In this document: positions 42,385 to 53,178 of the stretch, in pieces
How positions within the stretch are numbered: the stretch's first letter is position 1
Layout: each line of letters opens with the position of its first letter
Assembly: GCA_026989055.1 (NCBI GenBank)
Contig: JALSKC010000083.1
Coordinates: forward strand, 27,374 to 91,373
From: Paracoccaceae bacterium
GTDB lineage: Bacteria > Pseudomonadota > Alphaproteobacteria > Rhodobacterales > Rhodobacteraceae
Direction of reading: 5' to 3'
DNA: 64,000 nucleotides
Notes under the pieces: generated by a model
The model's database searches: none
Told to the model about the DNA's origin: nothing
What the model saw: only the letters and a program-made list of their open reading frames with translations
Program-made: the position numbers and the translations under genes

Positions 42385-43529
42385 GACATCCTCCGTGGTC
42401 TGTGCACATGCGCGCTCTGCGCCAGCCCGAAGGCGGCCAGCAGGACGAGCATCGCCGAGCCGCCCCAGCTGACCAGCGGCAGCGGCACCCCGACCACCGG
42501 GGCCAGCCCCATGACCATCGACATGTTGACAGCGAAGAACAGAAAGAAGGAGGCGGCCACGCCGAGCGTGAGCAGCGCGCCGAACCGGTCCGGGTTGCGC
42601 AGGGCCGAGGCGATGCAGAAGAACAGGATCAGGATGTACAGCCCCAGCAGCGAGATGGTGCCGACGAAGCCGAATTCCTCGGCCAGGATGGTGAGAATGA
42701 AGTCGGTATGCTTTTCCGGCACGAAGTTCAGCCGGCTCTGCGTTCCCTGCAGGAATCCGCGCCCCGACCAGCCGCCCGAGCCCAGCGCGATCTTGGCCTG
42801 GGTGATGTTGTAGCCGGCGCCGAGCGGGTCGAGCGTCGGATCGAGAAATACGTCGATCCGCCGGTACTGGTAGTCCTTGAGCAGCTGCCATTCGGTTCCG
42901 CGCGAATACAGCACCGCAAGAACCGCCCCTGCGCTCAGGAGCGCCACCGCGGCGAAGTAGAGCCAGTGCACCCCGGCGACGAACATCATGATGGCGCCGC
43001 CGGCCACCAGCAGGATGGCGGTGCCCAGGTCCGGCTGGGTGATCACCAGCGCCGTGGGCAGCAGGATCAGCGCCACCGGAACGGCGACCCACTGCGGGCG
43101 CGAGGTCTTGTCGAGGTCGAGCCAGTCGTAATAGGCCGCCAGCACCATCACCAGGGTGATCTTGGTCAGCTCCGAGGGTTGCAGCCGCATGAAACCGAGG
43201 TCGATCCAGCGTTGCGCGCCCATTCCGGTGACGCCGACGAACTTGACCAGCAGCAGCAGCAGAACCGAACCGGCATAGGCCAGCACCGCCGTGTTGCGCC
43301 AGAACCAGATCGGGACCAGGGCAATGGCGAACATGATCGCCATCCCGAGAGCAAAGCGCTTGATCTGCGGCAGCACCCAGGGCGTCATGGAACCGCCGGC
43401 GACCGAATAGAGCATCAGGAAGCCGATGCAGGCCACCGTGACCAGCAGCAGCACCAGCGGCCAGTTGAGATAGAGGATCTTGCGCGGGCCGCCCGGCACG
43501 CTGCGCAGGTGGTATTCGAGGTAGCTCAT
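42381..43529 (-). CDS. rodA: Rod-shape SEDS glycosyltransferase RodA
   Basis: 382 residues with about ten membrane helices; the peptidoglycan polymerase of the elongasome. Typical segments are the RWIDLGFMRLQPSEL region, the QPDLGTAILL loop, and GSGGWSGRGFLQGTQSRLNF with LPEKHTDFI-like PEKHTDFILTILAEEFG. It acts with PBP2, whose gene overlaps it by four bases. Confidence 0.94.
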   Translation of the reverse strand: MSYLEYHLRSVPGGPRKILYLNWPLVLLLVTVACIGFLMLYSVAGGSMTPWVLPQIKRFALGMAIMFAIALVPIWFWRNTAVLAYAGSVLLLLLVKFVGVTGMGAQRWIDLGFMRLQPSELTKITLVMVLAAYYDWLDLDKTSRPQWVAVPVALILLPTALVITQPDLGTAILLVAGGAIMMFVAGVHWLYFAAVALLSAGAVLAVLYSRGTEWQLLKDYQYRRIDVFLDPTLDPLGAGYNITQAKIALGSGGWSGRGFLQGTQSRLNFVPEKHTDFILTILAEEFGFVGTISLLGLYILILFFCIASALRNPDRFGALLTLGVAASFFLFFAVNMSMVMGLAPVVGVPLPLVSWGGSAMLVLLAAFGLAQSAHVHRPRRMS

Positions 43530-45469
43530 GTGCGGATTCTCCCGCCGGCCCCGGTGCCGAAGTCGCGCAGCGAAAGCCTTTCGCGCATCTCCTCGATGCT
43601 CCGGCGCTGGCCGGGCGGATAGGCGCTCAGCGGGGGCAGACCGCCATGCAGCGCCTGAAGCACGATGTCGCGGGCGATCGGTGCCGCGGCCCTGGAGCCG
43701 CCGCCGCCGTGCTCGACCACGACCGATACCGCGATCGAGGGCGCCTCGGTCGGGGCGAAGGCGACGAACAGGGCGTGGTCGCGCCGCTCCCAGGGGAGAT
43801 CCTCGTTGCGGACCACCCCGGCCTCGCGCTCGGCCTTGGTGATCGAGCGCACCTGACTGGTGCCGGTCTTGCCGGCAAGTCGGTAGCGCTCATCGACGAT
43901 GCGCGAGGAATACGCCGTGCCGCGCCGGGTGTTGGAAACCGCGAACATGCCGGTGCGCATCAGCTCCAGATGGGCTTCCGGGATTCCGAGAGAGGGCGCC
44001 TCGGGAGCGGGCTGTTCGATGCCGTTGATCGACCTGATCAGGCGCGGCCTGATGGCGCGCCCCGATGCCAGGCGGGCGGTCATCACCGCAAGCTGTAGCG
44101 GCGAGGCCAGAACGTAGCCCTGGCCGATCCCGGCATTCAGGGTATCGCCGACCCGCCAGGAGGCGCCGTGGCGGGCGCGTTTCCAGGCTCTGGTCGGGGT
44201 CAGTCCCGCGGCCACGGCCGACATCGGAAGCGCGTGCTTCTCGCCCAGCCCGAAGCGGCGCGCCATCTCGGTGATCTTGTCGATCCCCACCCGTTCGGCG
44301 ATCGTGTAGTAGTATATGTCGCAGGACTGCTGGAGGCTCTTTTCCAGATCGACATTGCCGTGGCCGCCGCGCTTCCAGCAGTGGAAGCGGCGCCTGCCGA
44401 CGGTGATGAACCCGTTGCACCGGATGAGCTCATCGGGTTCGAGCAGCCCTTCTTCCAGGGCCGCCAGGGCGACGATCATCTTGTAGGTCGATCCCGGCGG
44501 GTAGGTGCCCTGCACGCTCTTGTCGGCCAGCGGGCGGTAGGGGTCTTCGGTCAGCTTCCGGTAATCGGCGACCGAGATCCCGCGCACGAACTTGTTCGGA
44601 TCGAAGCCGGGGGTGGAGCCGATGGCCAGGATGTCGCCGTTTCCGGTATCCATCACCACCGCGGCGGCGCTTTCCCCGGCCATCCGCGCCTGGACGAAAT
44701 TCTGCAGCGGCGCGTGGATCGTCAACTGCAGGTCGTCTCCGGGAATGCCTTCGACCCGCTCGAGCTCGCGCATCACCCGGCCCATGGCGTTGACCTCGAT
44801 CCGGCGGGTGCCGGCGCTGCCGCGCAGGCGCGATTCCAGCTTCGCCTCGATGCCGAGCTTGCCGATCTGGAACCGCGGGATCTGAAGCAGCGGGTCCGGG
44901 TCGTCGATCCGGCTCAGGTCGTAATCGCTCACCGGGCCCACATAGCCGACCACATGGGAAAAGTCCTCGCCCAGCGGATAGTGGCGCGACAGGCCCACCT
45001 CGGGGATGATCCCCGGCAGGGCCGGGGTGTTGACGGCCACCCGCGCGAGGTCTTCCCAGGAAACCCGCTCGGCGATGGTGACCGGAACGAAGGGGCTGCG
45101 CCGGTGCAGTTCCTTGCGGGCCCTGGCTTCTTCGTCCGGATCCAGCTCGATCAGCTGCCGCAGGCGCGCGATGGCCGTGTCGATGTCGCCGGCATCTTCC
45201 CGGATCATGACGATGCGGTAGTTCTGCGCATTCTCGGCAACCGGTATCCCGTTGCGGTCGAAGATCAGCCCCCGGGCCGGCGGGATCAGGCGGATGTTGA
45301 TCCGGTTTTCCTCGGCCAGAAGGCGGAATTTCTCCGCCTGCTCGATCTGCATGAAGCGCAGGCGCATGGTCAGGATACCGGCCAGGGCGAGCTGGGCTCC
45401 GCCGAGAAGGAGCGCCCGGCGGGTGATCATGCGCGTGCTGGCGGCGATATCCTTCGGCGTGCGGATCAT
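43526..45469 (-). CDS. mrdA: Penicillin-binding protein 2 (elongation transpeptidase)
   Basis: 647 residues. It has an N-terminal membrane anchor (ALLLGGAQLALAGILTM), a pedestal domain (IPPARGLIFDRNGIPVAEN) and a transpeptidase domain with SxxK (PPGSTYKMI), SxD (QQSCDIYYYT) and KTG (LAGKTGTSQV). It cross-links glycan made by RodA. ATG 45469 (MIRTPKDIAASTRM) gives the usual short cytosolic N-terminus. It overlaps mreD and rodA by four bases each. Confidence 0.95.
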   Translation of the reverse strand: MIRTPKDIAASTRMITRRALLLGGAQLALAGILTMRLRFMQIEQAEKFRLLAEENRINIRLIPPARGLIFDRNGIPVAENAQNYRIVMIREDAGDIDTAIARLRQLIELDPDEEARARKELHRRSPFVPVTIAERVSWEDLARVAVNTPALPGIIPEVGLSRHYPLGEDFSHVVGYVGPVSDYDLSRIDDPDPLLQIPRFQIGKLGIEAKLESRLRGSAGTRRIEVNAMGRVMRELERVEGIPGDDLQLTIHAPLQNFVQARMAGESAAAVVMDTGNGDILAIGSTPGFDPNKFVRGISVADYRKLTEDPYRPLADKSVQGTYPPGSTYKMIVALAALEEGLLEPDELIRCNGFITVGRRRFHCWKRGGHGNVDLEKSLQQSCDIYYYTIAERVGIDKITEMARRFGLGEKHALPMSAVAAGLTPTRAWKRARHGASWRVGDTLNAGIGQGYVLASPLQLAVMTARLASGRAIRPRLIRSINGIEQPAPEAPSLGIPEAHLELMRTGMFAVSNTRRGTAYSSRIVDERYRLAGKTGTSQVRSITKAEREAGVVRNEDLPWERRDHALFVAFAPTEAPSIAVSVVVEHGGGGSRAAAPIARDIVLQALHGGLPPLSAYPPGQRRSIEEMRERLSLRDFGTGAGGRIRT

Positions 45470-46005
45470 GGCCGCTGCCCCGGCTCGCCCTGCCCGCCGG
45501 GCAGCTCGTGGCGCACGCCGAACAGCCAGCCGGATGCACCCACCACGAAGGGATAGGCCAGAAGGTTCATCCCCAGGTGCAGGATGTCCAGCGTCGCTTC
45601 GGGGCGCGGCAGCAGGAATACCGTCAGGGCGATCCGGTTTCCCAGCGTCATCAGCAGCAGGACCGTGCCTACGAGTGCCCATTCGAACAGCAGTGGCAGC
45701 CCGGAAGCGAAGCGGGCGCGGCTGCGCAGGAATTCGAGCCCGATCAGTGCGATCACGCTCCACAGGCCGGGGGGGCGCAGGAACAGGATGTCCCCCAGGA
45801 ATACCACTGCGGCGAAAAGCACGGCGGGGATGCAGTCCGGGCGGCGCAGGACCCAGGCGAAGGCGAGCAGGATCTCCCAGTCCGGCCCCGGGATTCCGCC
45901 GCTGCCGCTCCCCGTGGGCAGCAGGCGCAGGAAATAGACCGCGCCGGCCAGGGCGACGAACAGGGCCCAGCGGAGTATCCGGGCACGCAGGCGCGGGTCA
46001 GTCAT
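45466..46005 (-). CDS. mreD: Rod-shape protein MreD
   Basis: 179 residues with five or six membrane helices and little sequence conservation, as usual for MreD (IPGPDWEILLAFAWVLRRPD and FLGDILFLRPPGLWSVIALI are recognisable). The assignment rests mainly on place, between mreC and mrdA, with overlaps of 8 and 4 bases. The C-terminus is Gly/Pro-rich. Confidence 0.88.
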   Translation of the reverse strand: MTDPRLRARILRWALFVALAGAVYFLRLLPTGSGSGGIPGPDWEILLAFAWVLRRPDCIPAVLFAAVVFLGDILFLRPPGLWSVIALIGLEFLRSRARFASGLPLLFEWALVGTVLLLMTLGNRIALTVFLLPRPEATLDILHLGMNLLAYPFVVGASGWLFGVRHELPGGQGEPGQRP

Positions 46006-46912
46006 CGCCGGCCTCCGGGGAAGGCGGCAGATCCGCCTCTGCGCTGCCCGTATGGCGCGGAATCACCAGGCTGCCGGTATCGGTGACCCGCCCGACGGTA
46101 TAGTTGCGCAGCACGCGCAGGAACTCCAGCCGGTCGTAGTCGGCGGTCAGCTGCACCCGCAGCCGTCCGTCGCTGCCGAGCACCACATGGCCGACCAGGA
46201 GCCCCGGCGGGAACACGCCGCCATCGCCGGACGAGACCACCCGGTCTCCGGGGCGGACGGCTTCCGGGGCATCCAGGAAGTCCAGCGGCGGCAGGCGTGA
46301 ATTGTCTCCCGACAGGATCGCCTTCTGGCCGGAAGGCTGGATCGTGACCGGGATCCGGCTGTTGCTGTCGGTCAGCAGGATCACCCGCGACGAATTCCGT
46401 CCGACGCCGCTGATGCGCCCGACCAGGCCCAGCCCGTCGGTGGCTGCCCAGCCGTCCACGATTCCGTCGCGCGAGCCGATGTTGAGCAGGACCGACTGGC
46501 GGAAGGGCGAGCCGCTGTCGGCCAGGACCACCCCGGTGATGAAGGTCAGCTTGGGGTCGATCCTGACCCTGTTCAGGGTCAGCAGCTTGGCGTTTTCCTG
46601 CTCCAGTTGCAGCGCCGCTTCCTTCCATGCCCGCATCTGGCGCAGGTCGCGGCGCAGCTTCTGGTTCTGTTCGTAGATCTTCTGATAGGACTGGAAGCTC
46701 TCGACCATCTCCGAGAACCTGGCCACGGGCACCAGTGCCCAGGAAAACGACGGCACGATCCGGTCGATCAGCGCGGCCCGGAAGCGCTCCACGCGCGGCC
46801 CGTCGATGCGCCAGAGCAGGAAGACGGCGAACAGCGCCAGCAGGAGAAGGCCGATCAGGATGCGTCTGACCGGGCGCGCATAGTCTTCGCTGGCGTGCCG
46901 TTCTCTTGCCAC
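45998..46912 (-). CDS. mreC: Rod-shape protein MreC
   Basis: 304 residues: a short cytosolic N-terminus, one membrane helix (ILIGLLLLALFAVFLLW), a periplasmic coiled coil (FQSYQKIYEQNQKLRRDLRQ onward) and the beta-domain (VVLADSGSPFRQSVLLNIGS, DGIVDGWAATDGLGLVGRIS). It links MreB to PBP2 and RodA. The gene lies 34 bp after mreB. Confidence 0.94.
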   Translation of the reverse strand: MARERHASEDYARPVRRILIGLLLLALFAVFLLWRIDGPRVERFRAALIDRIVPSFSWALVPVARFSEMVESFQSYQKIYEQNQKLRRDLRQMRAWKEAALQLEQENAKLLTLNRVRIDPKLTFITGVVLADSGSPFRQSVLLNIGSRDGIVDGWAATDGLGLVGRISGVGRNSSRVILLTDSNSRIPVTIQPSGQKAILSGDNSRLPPLDFLDAPEAVRPGDRVVSSGDGGVFPPGLLVGHVVLGSDGRLRVQLTADYDRLEFLRVLRNYTVGRVTDTGSLVIPRHTGSAEADLPPSPEAGDD

Positions 46913-46946
46913 GGTGCCCTTCCGGACCGGCCGCCGGCGCCGGTCC

Positions 46947-49947
<3,001 letters not shown>

Positions 49948-49967
49948 CTGAGTGTCTTTCCGGTTCG

Positions 49968-50050
49968 TTCTTAGCTGTCCTGGCTGTCTGCTCTGGCGCT
50001 GATCACCTCTGAGCGCTCGCGCCGGTGGCACGCTCAGAGGCAGCTAAGAA
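49968..50050 (-). promoter_or_regulatory. Nested inverted repeats forming a leuA attenuator-like structure
   Basis: In mRNA order: arm A (50050-50041, TTCTTAGCTG), arm B (50040-50031, CCTCTGAGCG), 15-base loop, arm C (50015-50006, CGCTCAGAGG), 28 bases, arm D (49977-49968, CAGCTAAGAA). A pairs perfectly with D and B perfectly with C. Arms A and B hold the last codons and stop of the leader peptide, so ribosome position decides which stems form. There is no U-tract after D. D ends shortly before the leuA ribosome site, so control may be translational or Rho-dependent. Confidence 0.7.
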
Positions 50051-50126
50051 GGCGCAGAGCGGCGCCGGGCAGGGCCGCGGCCGCCGGCGAAACAGTTCCG
50101 CTGATCCGATATGCGCCGGTATTCAT
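50034..50126 (-). CDS. leuL: Leucine leader peptide (attenuation control of leuA)
   Basis: A 30-codon frame starting MNTGAYRISG and ending LRLLSCL then TGA; five of the last twelve codons are Leu, including an adjacent CTT-CTT pair, which is an unusual codon choice in this GC-rich sequence. The stop lies within the hairpin arm pairing described for the leuA leader. The -10-like TATAGT ends seven bases before ATG, so the message probably starts at or next to the A of ATG, as known for leaderless trpL of Sinorhizobium. The function is inferred from layout. Confidence 0.65.
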   Translation of the reverse strand: MNTGAYRISGTVSPAAAALPGAALRLLSCL

Positions 50127-50133
50127 GGGGCGG

Positions 50134-50139
50134 ACTATA
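50134..50139 (-). promoter_or_regulatory. -10-like box of the leuL-leuA transcript
   Basis: TATAGT on the minus strand. The expected start site falls at about 50127-50126, the leader ATG. The -35 region (CTTTTC with 17-base spacing) is weak, so an activator or a loose promoter is implied. Confidence 0.4.
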
Positions 50140-50236
50140 CGCCCGCGGGCACAAAAGAAAAGACCGAAATTCCGCTCCCCTTCCGGGCGTTCCGGCGGGC
50201 GCGGCAATCTGGCGCTGGCGTTTTTCGCCCCTTCAT

Positions 50237-50258
50237 AATAAGTTACTGATAACTTATT
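50237..50258. promoter_or_regulatory. Perfect 22-bp AT-rich palindrome, probable TetR operator
   Basis: AATAAGTTA, CTGA, TAACTTATT: nine perfect base pairs of inverted symmetry around four bases, in surroundings that are otherwise very GC-rich. It lies 26 bp before the cytochrome gene and overlaps a CATAAT (-10-like) string. Size and symmetry fit a TetR dimer site. The nearest candidate protein is the TetR regulator encoded two genes on, which would then repress its own operon. Confidence 0.65.
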
Positions 50259-50283
50259 GCAGTGAAGGATGGAGGATCGCCGC

Positions 50284-50772
50284 ATGTCGCATGCAGGAAG
50301 GCTGGGTTGGCTGATCAGCCTCGTGCTCGCCGTGGCCCTGGGCTGGATGTCCTACAATTTCATCATCGTCGGGCAGACCGAACCCCATGCCGACGGGCGC
50401 ACCGTGGTGCTGCTGGCGCCGGACGAACGCAACAAGGTGCTCGGCGAGATGCGCGGGCTCCTGGAAACCGTCCAGGGCATCACCCTGGCCGCGACGGAGG
50501 GCGACATGGCGCAGGTGCGGGCCCTGGCCACGGCGGCGGGGATGGCCGCGGCGGAAGGCGAAAGCGCAGCCCTGGTGGGCAAGCTGCCGCTCGAATTCAA
50601 GACTCTCGGACTGAGAACGCACCGGGCCTTCGACGCGCTGGCTGCCCGCGCCGGGGATTCCGCCGACCCGCTCGAGGTTCTGGGCGAAATGGGAAAGCTC
50701 ATGGGCAATTGCACTTCCTGCCATGCCGGGTATCGTCTGGGCGTCGAAGGCATCGACCACGAGGAACGATAG
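50284..50772 (+). CDS. Membrane-anchored c-type cytochrome (cytochrome c'/c556-like)
   Basis: 162 residues: one N-terminal helix (GWLISLVLAVALGWMSYNFII) that is an uncleaved anchor or signal, a helical periplasmic part and a single haem motif CTSCH near the C-terminus (LGEMGKLMGNCTSCHAGYR). A C-terminal CxxCH on a four-helix body is the class II cytochrome c' layout. An electron-transfer or gas-binding role is possible. ATG 50284 has GGAGG eight bases upstream; ATG 50269 is a weaker alternative. The TetR gene follows after 22 bp. Confidence 0.75.
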   Translation: MSHAGRLGWLISLVLAVALGWMSYNFIIVGQTEPHADGRTVVLLAPDERNKVLGEMRGLLETVQGITLAATEGDMAQVRALATAAGMAAAEGESAALVGKLPLEFKTLGLRTHRAFDALAARAGDSADPLEVLGEMGKLMGNCTSCHAGYRLGVEGIDHEER

Positions 50773-50794
50773 CGGGATAACGGGAGCGGAGCGC

Positions 50795-51409
50795 ATGGGG
50801 CGAACGCGCAAATCCGCACAGGTGCGCCGGCAGGAAATCGTGCGTGCCGCCCTGCGTCTGGCCGCCGAGCTCGGCCCCGACCGCGTGACCACCGGGCATC
50901 TGGCCGAAGCGGTGGGGCTGACCCAGCCGGCCATCTTCCGCCATTTCCCGACCAAGGCCGATATCTGGGCCGCCGTCGGCGACGAGATCGCCGCGCACAT
51001 GAAAACCGGGCAGCAGGAAGAGCAGCCCGGCCCGCCGGGGGTGCGGCTGCGGGCGCTGATCTCGCGACAGCTCGGTTTCATCGCGCGCACCCCGGCGGTT
51101 ACCGCGATCTTGTTCTCGCGCGAACTGCACGCGGAAAACGAGGTGCTGCGGGCGCATTTCGCCGCGGTGATGGCCGAGCGGCGCGCCCGCTTCGCCCGGT
51201 TGCTCGGCCGCCAGATGGAGGCCGGGGAGATCCGCCCCGCAATGGGGGCGGAGGATGCCGCCGCCGTGCTTCTGGCGATGATCCAGGGGCTGGCGATGCG
51301 CTGGTCTCTGGAGCGGCAGGGGTTCGACCTGAAGGCCGAGGGCGAGCGGCTGATATTCGCCCTGCTCGACGGCTGGGAAGCGGCGGCGCGCGGTGGTGCG
51401 GCCGTCTAG
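50795..51409 (+). CDS. TetR/AcrR-family transcriptional regulator
   Basis: 204 residues. The N-terminal helix-turn-helix is clear: RRQEIVRAALRLAAELGPDR, VTTGHLAEAVGLTQPAIFRHFPTKADIW. The ligand-binding domain has no recognisable signature. It probably binds the 22-bp palindrome upstream of the cytochrome gene and so controls the two-gene operon. Its last four bases overlap tail to tail with the MORN gene. Confidence 0.87.
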   Translation: MGRTRKSAQVRRQEIVRAALRLAAELGPDRVTTGHLAEAVGLTQPAIFRHFPTKADIWAAVGDEIAAHMKTGQQEEQPGPPGVRLRALISRQLGFIARTPAVTAILFSRELHAENEVLRAHFAAVMAERRARFARLLGRQMEAGEIRPAMGAEDAAAVLLAMIQGLAMRWSLERQGFDLKAEGERLIFALLDGWEAAARGGAAV

Positions 51410-52932
51410 TTGCCGCCGCCCTGATTGCCGCCGCCCGTGCCGTTCCCCCCGGTGTCGCTCCCCCCGGTGCCGTTCCCGGTGCCGGCTTCCGCCTGTGCCG
51501 GGGGGGCCGTCTCCTGTTCGGCCTGTTCTGTCAGGGTGCCTTCGCTCCACCGGCCGCTGGCCTTCTCGCCGGTGGCGTATCGGATGGTGCCCTGGCCGTG
51601 CCGCTTGCCGGCCCTGAACGTCCCCTCGTACACATCCCCGTTGGGATAGGTCGCAATTCCCTGCCCTTCGATCTCGCCGGCCTTCCATTCGCCGGTATAG
51701 GTGAAGCCGTCGGGCATGGTGAGGGTGCCCTGGCCCTCGCGCAGGCCGTTCACGAAGCTGCCGGTATAGACGGAGCCGTCGGGGTAGGTGGCCCGCCCGT
51801 TTCCGTGGCGCTTCCCCTCCTTCCATTCGCCCTCGTATTCGTAGCCGTCGGGAAAGGTCATCCGGCCGAAGCCGTGGTTCTTTGCGTTGCGGAAGCTGCC
51901 TTCGTAGACGATCCCGTTGGCATAGCGGGCAATCCCCTTGCCCTCGATCACGCCGGCCTTCCATTCGCCTTCGTAGGAGCTGCCGTCCGGGTAGACGATC
52001 CTGCCCGAGCCGTCGGCCAGGTCGTTGCGGAACTGCCCCTCGTAGATGGTGCCGTCCGGGTAGGTGGCCCTGCCTTCGCCCTCGATGCGCCCGGCGACCC
52101 ATTCGCCGACATAGACATAGCCGTCGGCACCGGTAAAGCGGCCCTGGCCGTGGCGCCGGTCGTTCGCGAAGCTGCCCTCGAACACGTCGCCGTTGGCATA
52201 GGTGACCTTGCCCTGACCGTGGCGCCGGCCGTTGCGGAAACTGCCTTCGTAGACATCCCCGTTGGGCTGGATCAGCCTGCCTGTGCCGTTGATCCGGCCG
52301 TCTTCCCACTGGCCCTCGTAGCGCAGCCCGTCGGGGGTGACGAGGGTGCCTTCGCCCACGCGCTCTCCGTTGACGAAAGCGCCTTCGTAGATGGTGCCGT
52401 CGGGATAGGTGGCGCGCCCCCTGCCGTGCTTGACGCCATCCGCCCAGTCACCCTCGTAGACATAGCCGCCGGGGGTTTCCATCCGCCCCTGCCCGTGCGG
52501 CCGCGCCTCCCGGAAGCCGCCCGCGTAGCGAACGCCGTTGGCGTAGGTGATCACCCCCGTGCCGTCGATCTTTCCATCGCTCCACTCGCCTTCGTAGACC
52601 GTTCCGTCGGGAAAGACGATCCGGCCGCGGCCATGCGGCTTGCCCCGGGCGAAGCTGCCCTCGTAGAGCGCGCCGTCGGGGAAGCGGGCAACGCCCTGGC
52701 CGCGGATTTCGCCATCGACCCATTCGCCGGTGTATTCGTAACCGTTGGGCTGCCGGTATGTGCCGGTGCCGTGCGGTTTGCCGTTGCGGAAGGTGCCCTC
52801 GTAGATGCTGCCTTCGTCATACTGCTTGGTGAAGATCTCGCCGCCCTGCTGGGCGAGTGCCCCCCCGGCACCGGCGGTCAGCCCCGCCGCTCCGATGCAA
52901 ACCGCTGCCACGCATCCCCTGAACGTCACCAC
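51406..52932 (-). CDS. Exported protein of 18 tandem MORN repeats
   Basis: 508 residues. A signal peptide (VTFRGCVAAVCIGAAGLTAG, cleavage after GALA) is followed by 18 repeats of exactly 23 residues with pattern YEGxFxNGxxHGxGxxxxPDGxx from about residue 44 to 457, and a partial repeat. The tail is Gly/Thr/Asn-rich. Aromatic residue 5 of the unit alternates Phe and Trp, giving a 46-residue super-repeat with one slip between units 9 and 10. MORN arrays form long beta-hairpin rods that bind lipids or protein partners. The function is unknown; the location is predicted periplasmic. Confidence 0.88.
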   Translation of the reverse strand: MVTFRGCVAAVCIGAAGLTAGAGGALAQQGGEIFTKQYDEGSIYEGTFRNGKPHGTGTYRQPNGYEYTGEWVDGEIRGQGVARFPDGALYEGSFARGKPHGRGRIVFPDGTVYEGEWSDGKIDGTGVITYANGVRYAGGFREARPHGQGRMETPGGYVYEGDWADGVKHGRGRATYPDGTIYEGAFVNGERVGEGTLVTPDGLRYEGQWEDGRINGTGRLIQPNGDVYEGSFRNGRRHGQGKVTYANGDVFEGSFANDRRHGQGRFTGADGYVYVGEWVAGRIEGEGRATYPDGTIYEGQFRNDLADGSGRIVYPDGSSYEGEWKAGVIEGKGIARYANGIVYEGSFRNAKNHGFGRMTFPDGYEYEGEWKEGKRHGNGRATYPDGSVYTGSFVNGLREGQGTLTMPDGFTYTGEWKAGEIEGQGIATYPNGDVYEGTFRAGKRHGQGTIRYATGEKASGRWSEGTLTEQAEQETAPPAQAEAGTGNGTGGSDTGGNGTGGGNQGGGN

Positions 52933-53178
52933 GATAGCCCCCCGTCAGCCCCCGTCTTCCGATTGCCGTCCGAATAATGCGGATGCCTGACGGAGAGTAG
53001 TTGAGCCCCCCGGGGCTGACAACGGTTTTGTGTCTGCTCCCGTTCCTGCTCCCGTGCCTGCGCCGCGCGGGAAGCCCTGCCCGCCGGGGCGGGCAGGCGG
53101 ACATGGCGGCGCGGCTCGGGCCTTTCCCTCGGGCGCAACTCTGCTAAGACTGCCGCCGACCCGGAACGGACAGGAACC

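Noticed and set aside
52998..53018. Terminator AGCCCC/GGGGCT near 53005
   Set aside because: It lies between divergent genes, where no transcript needs to end, and has almost no loop.
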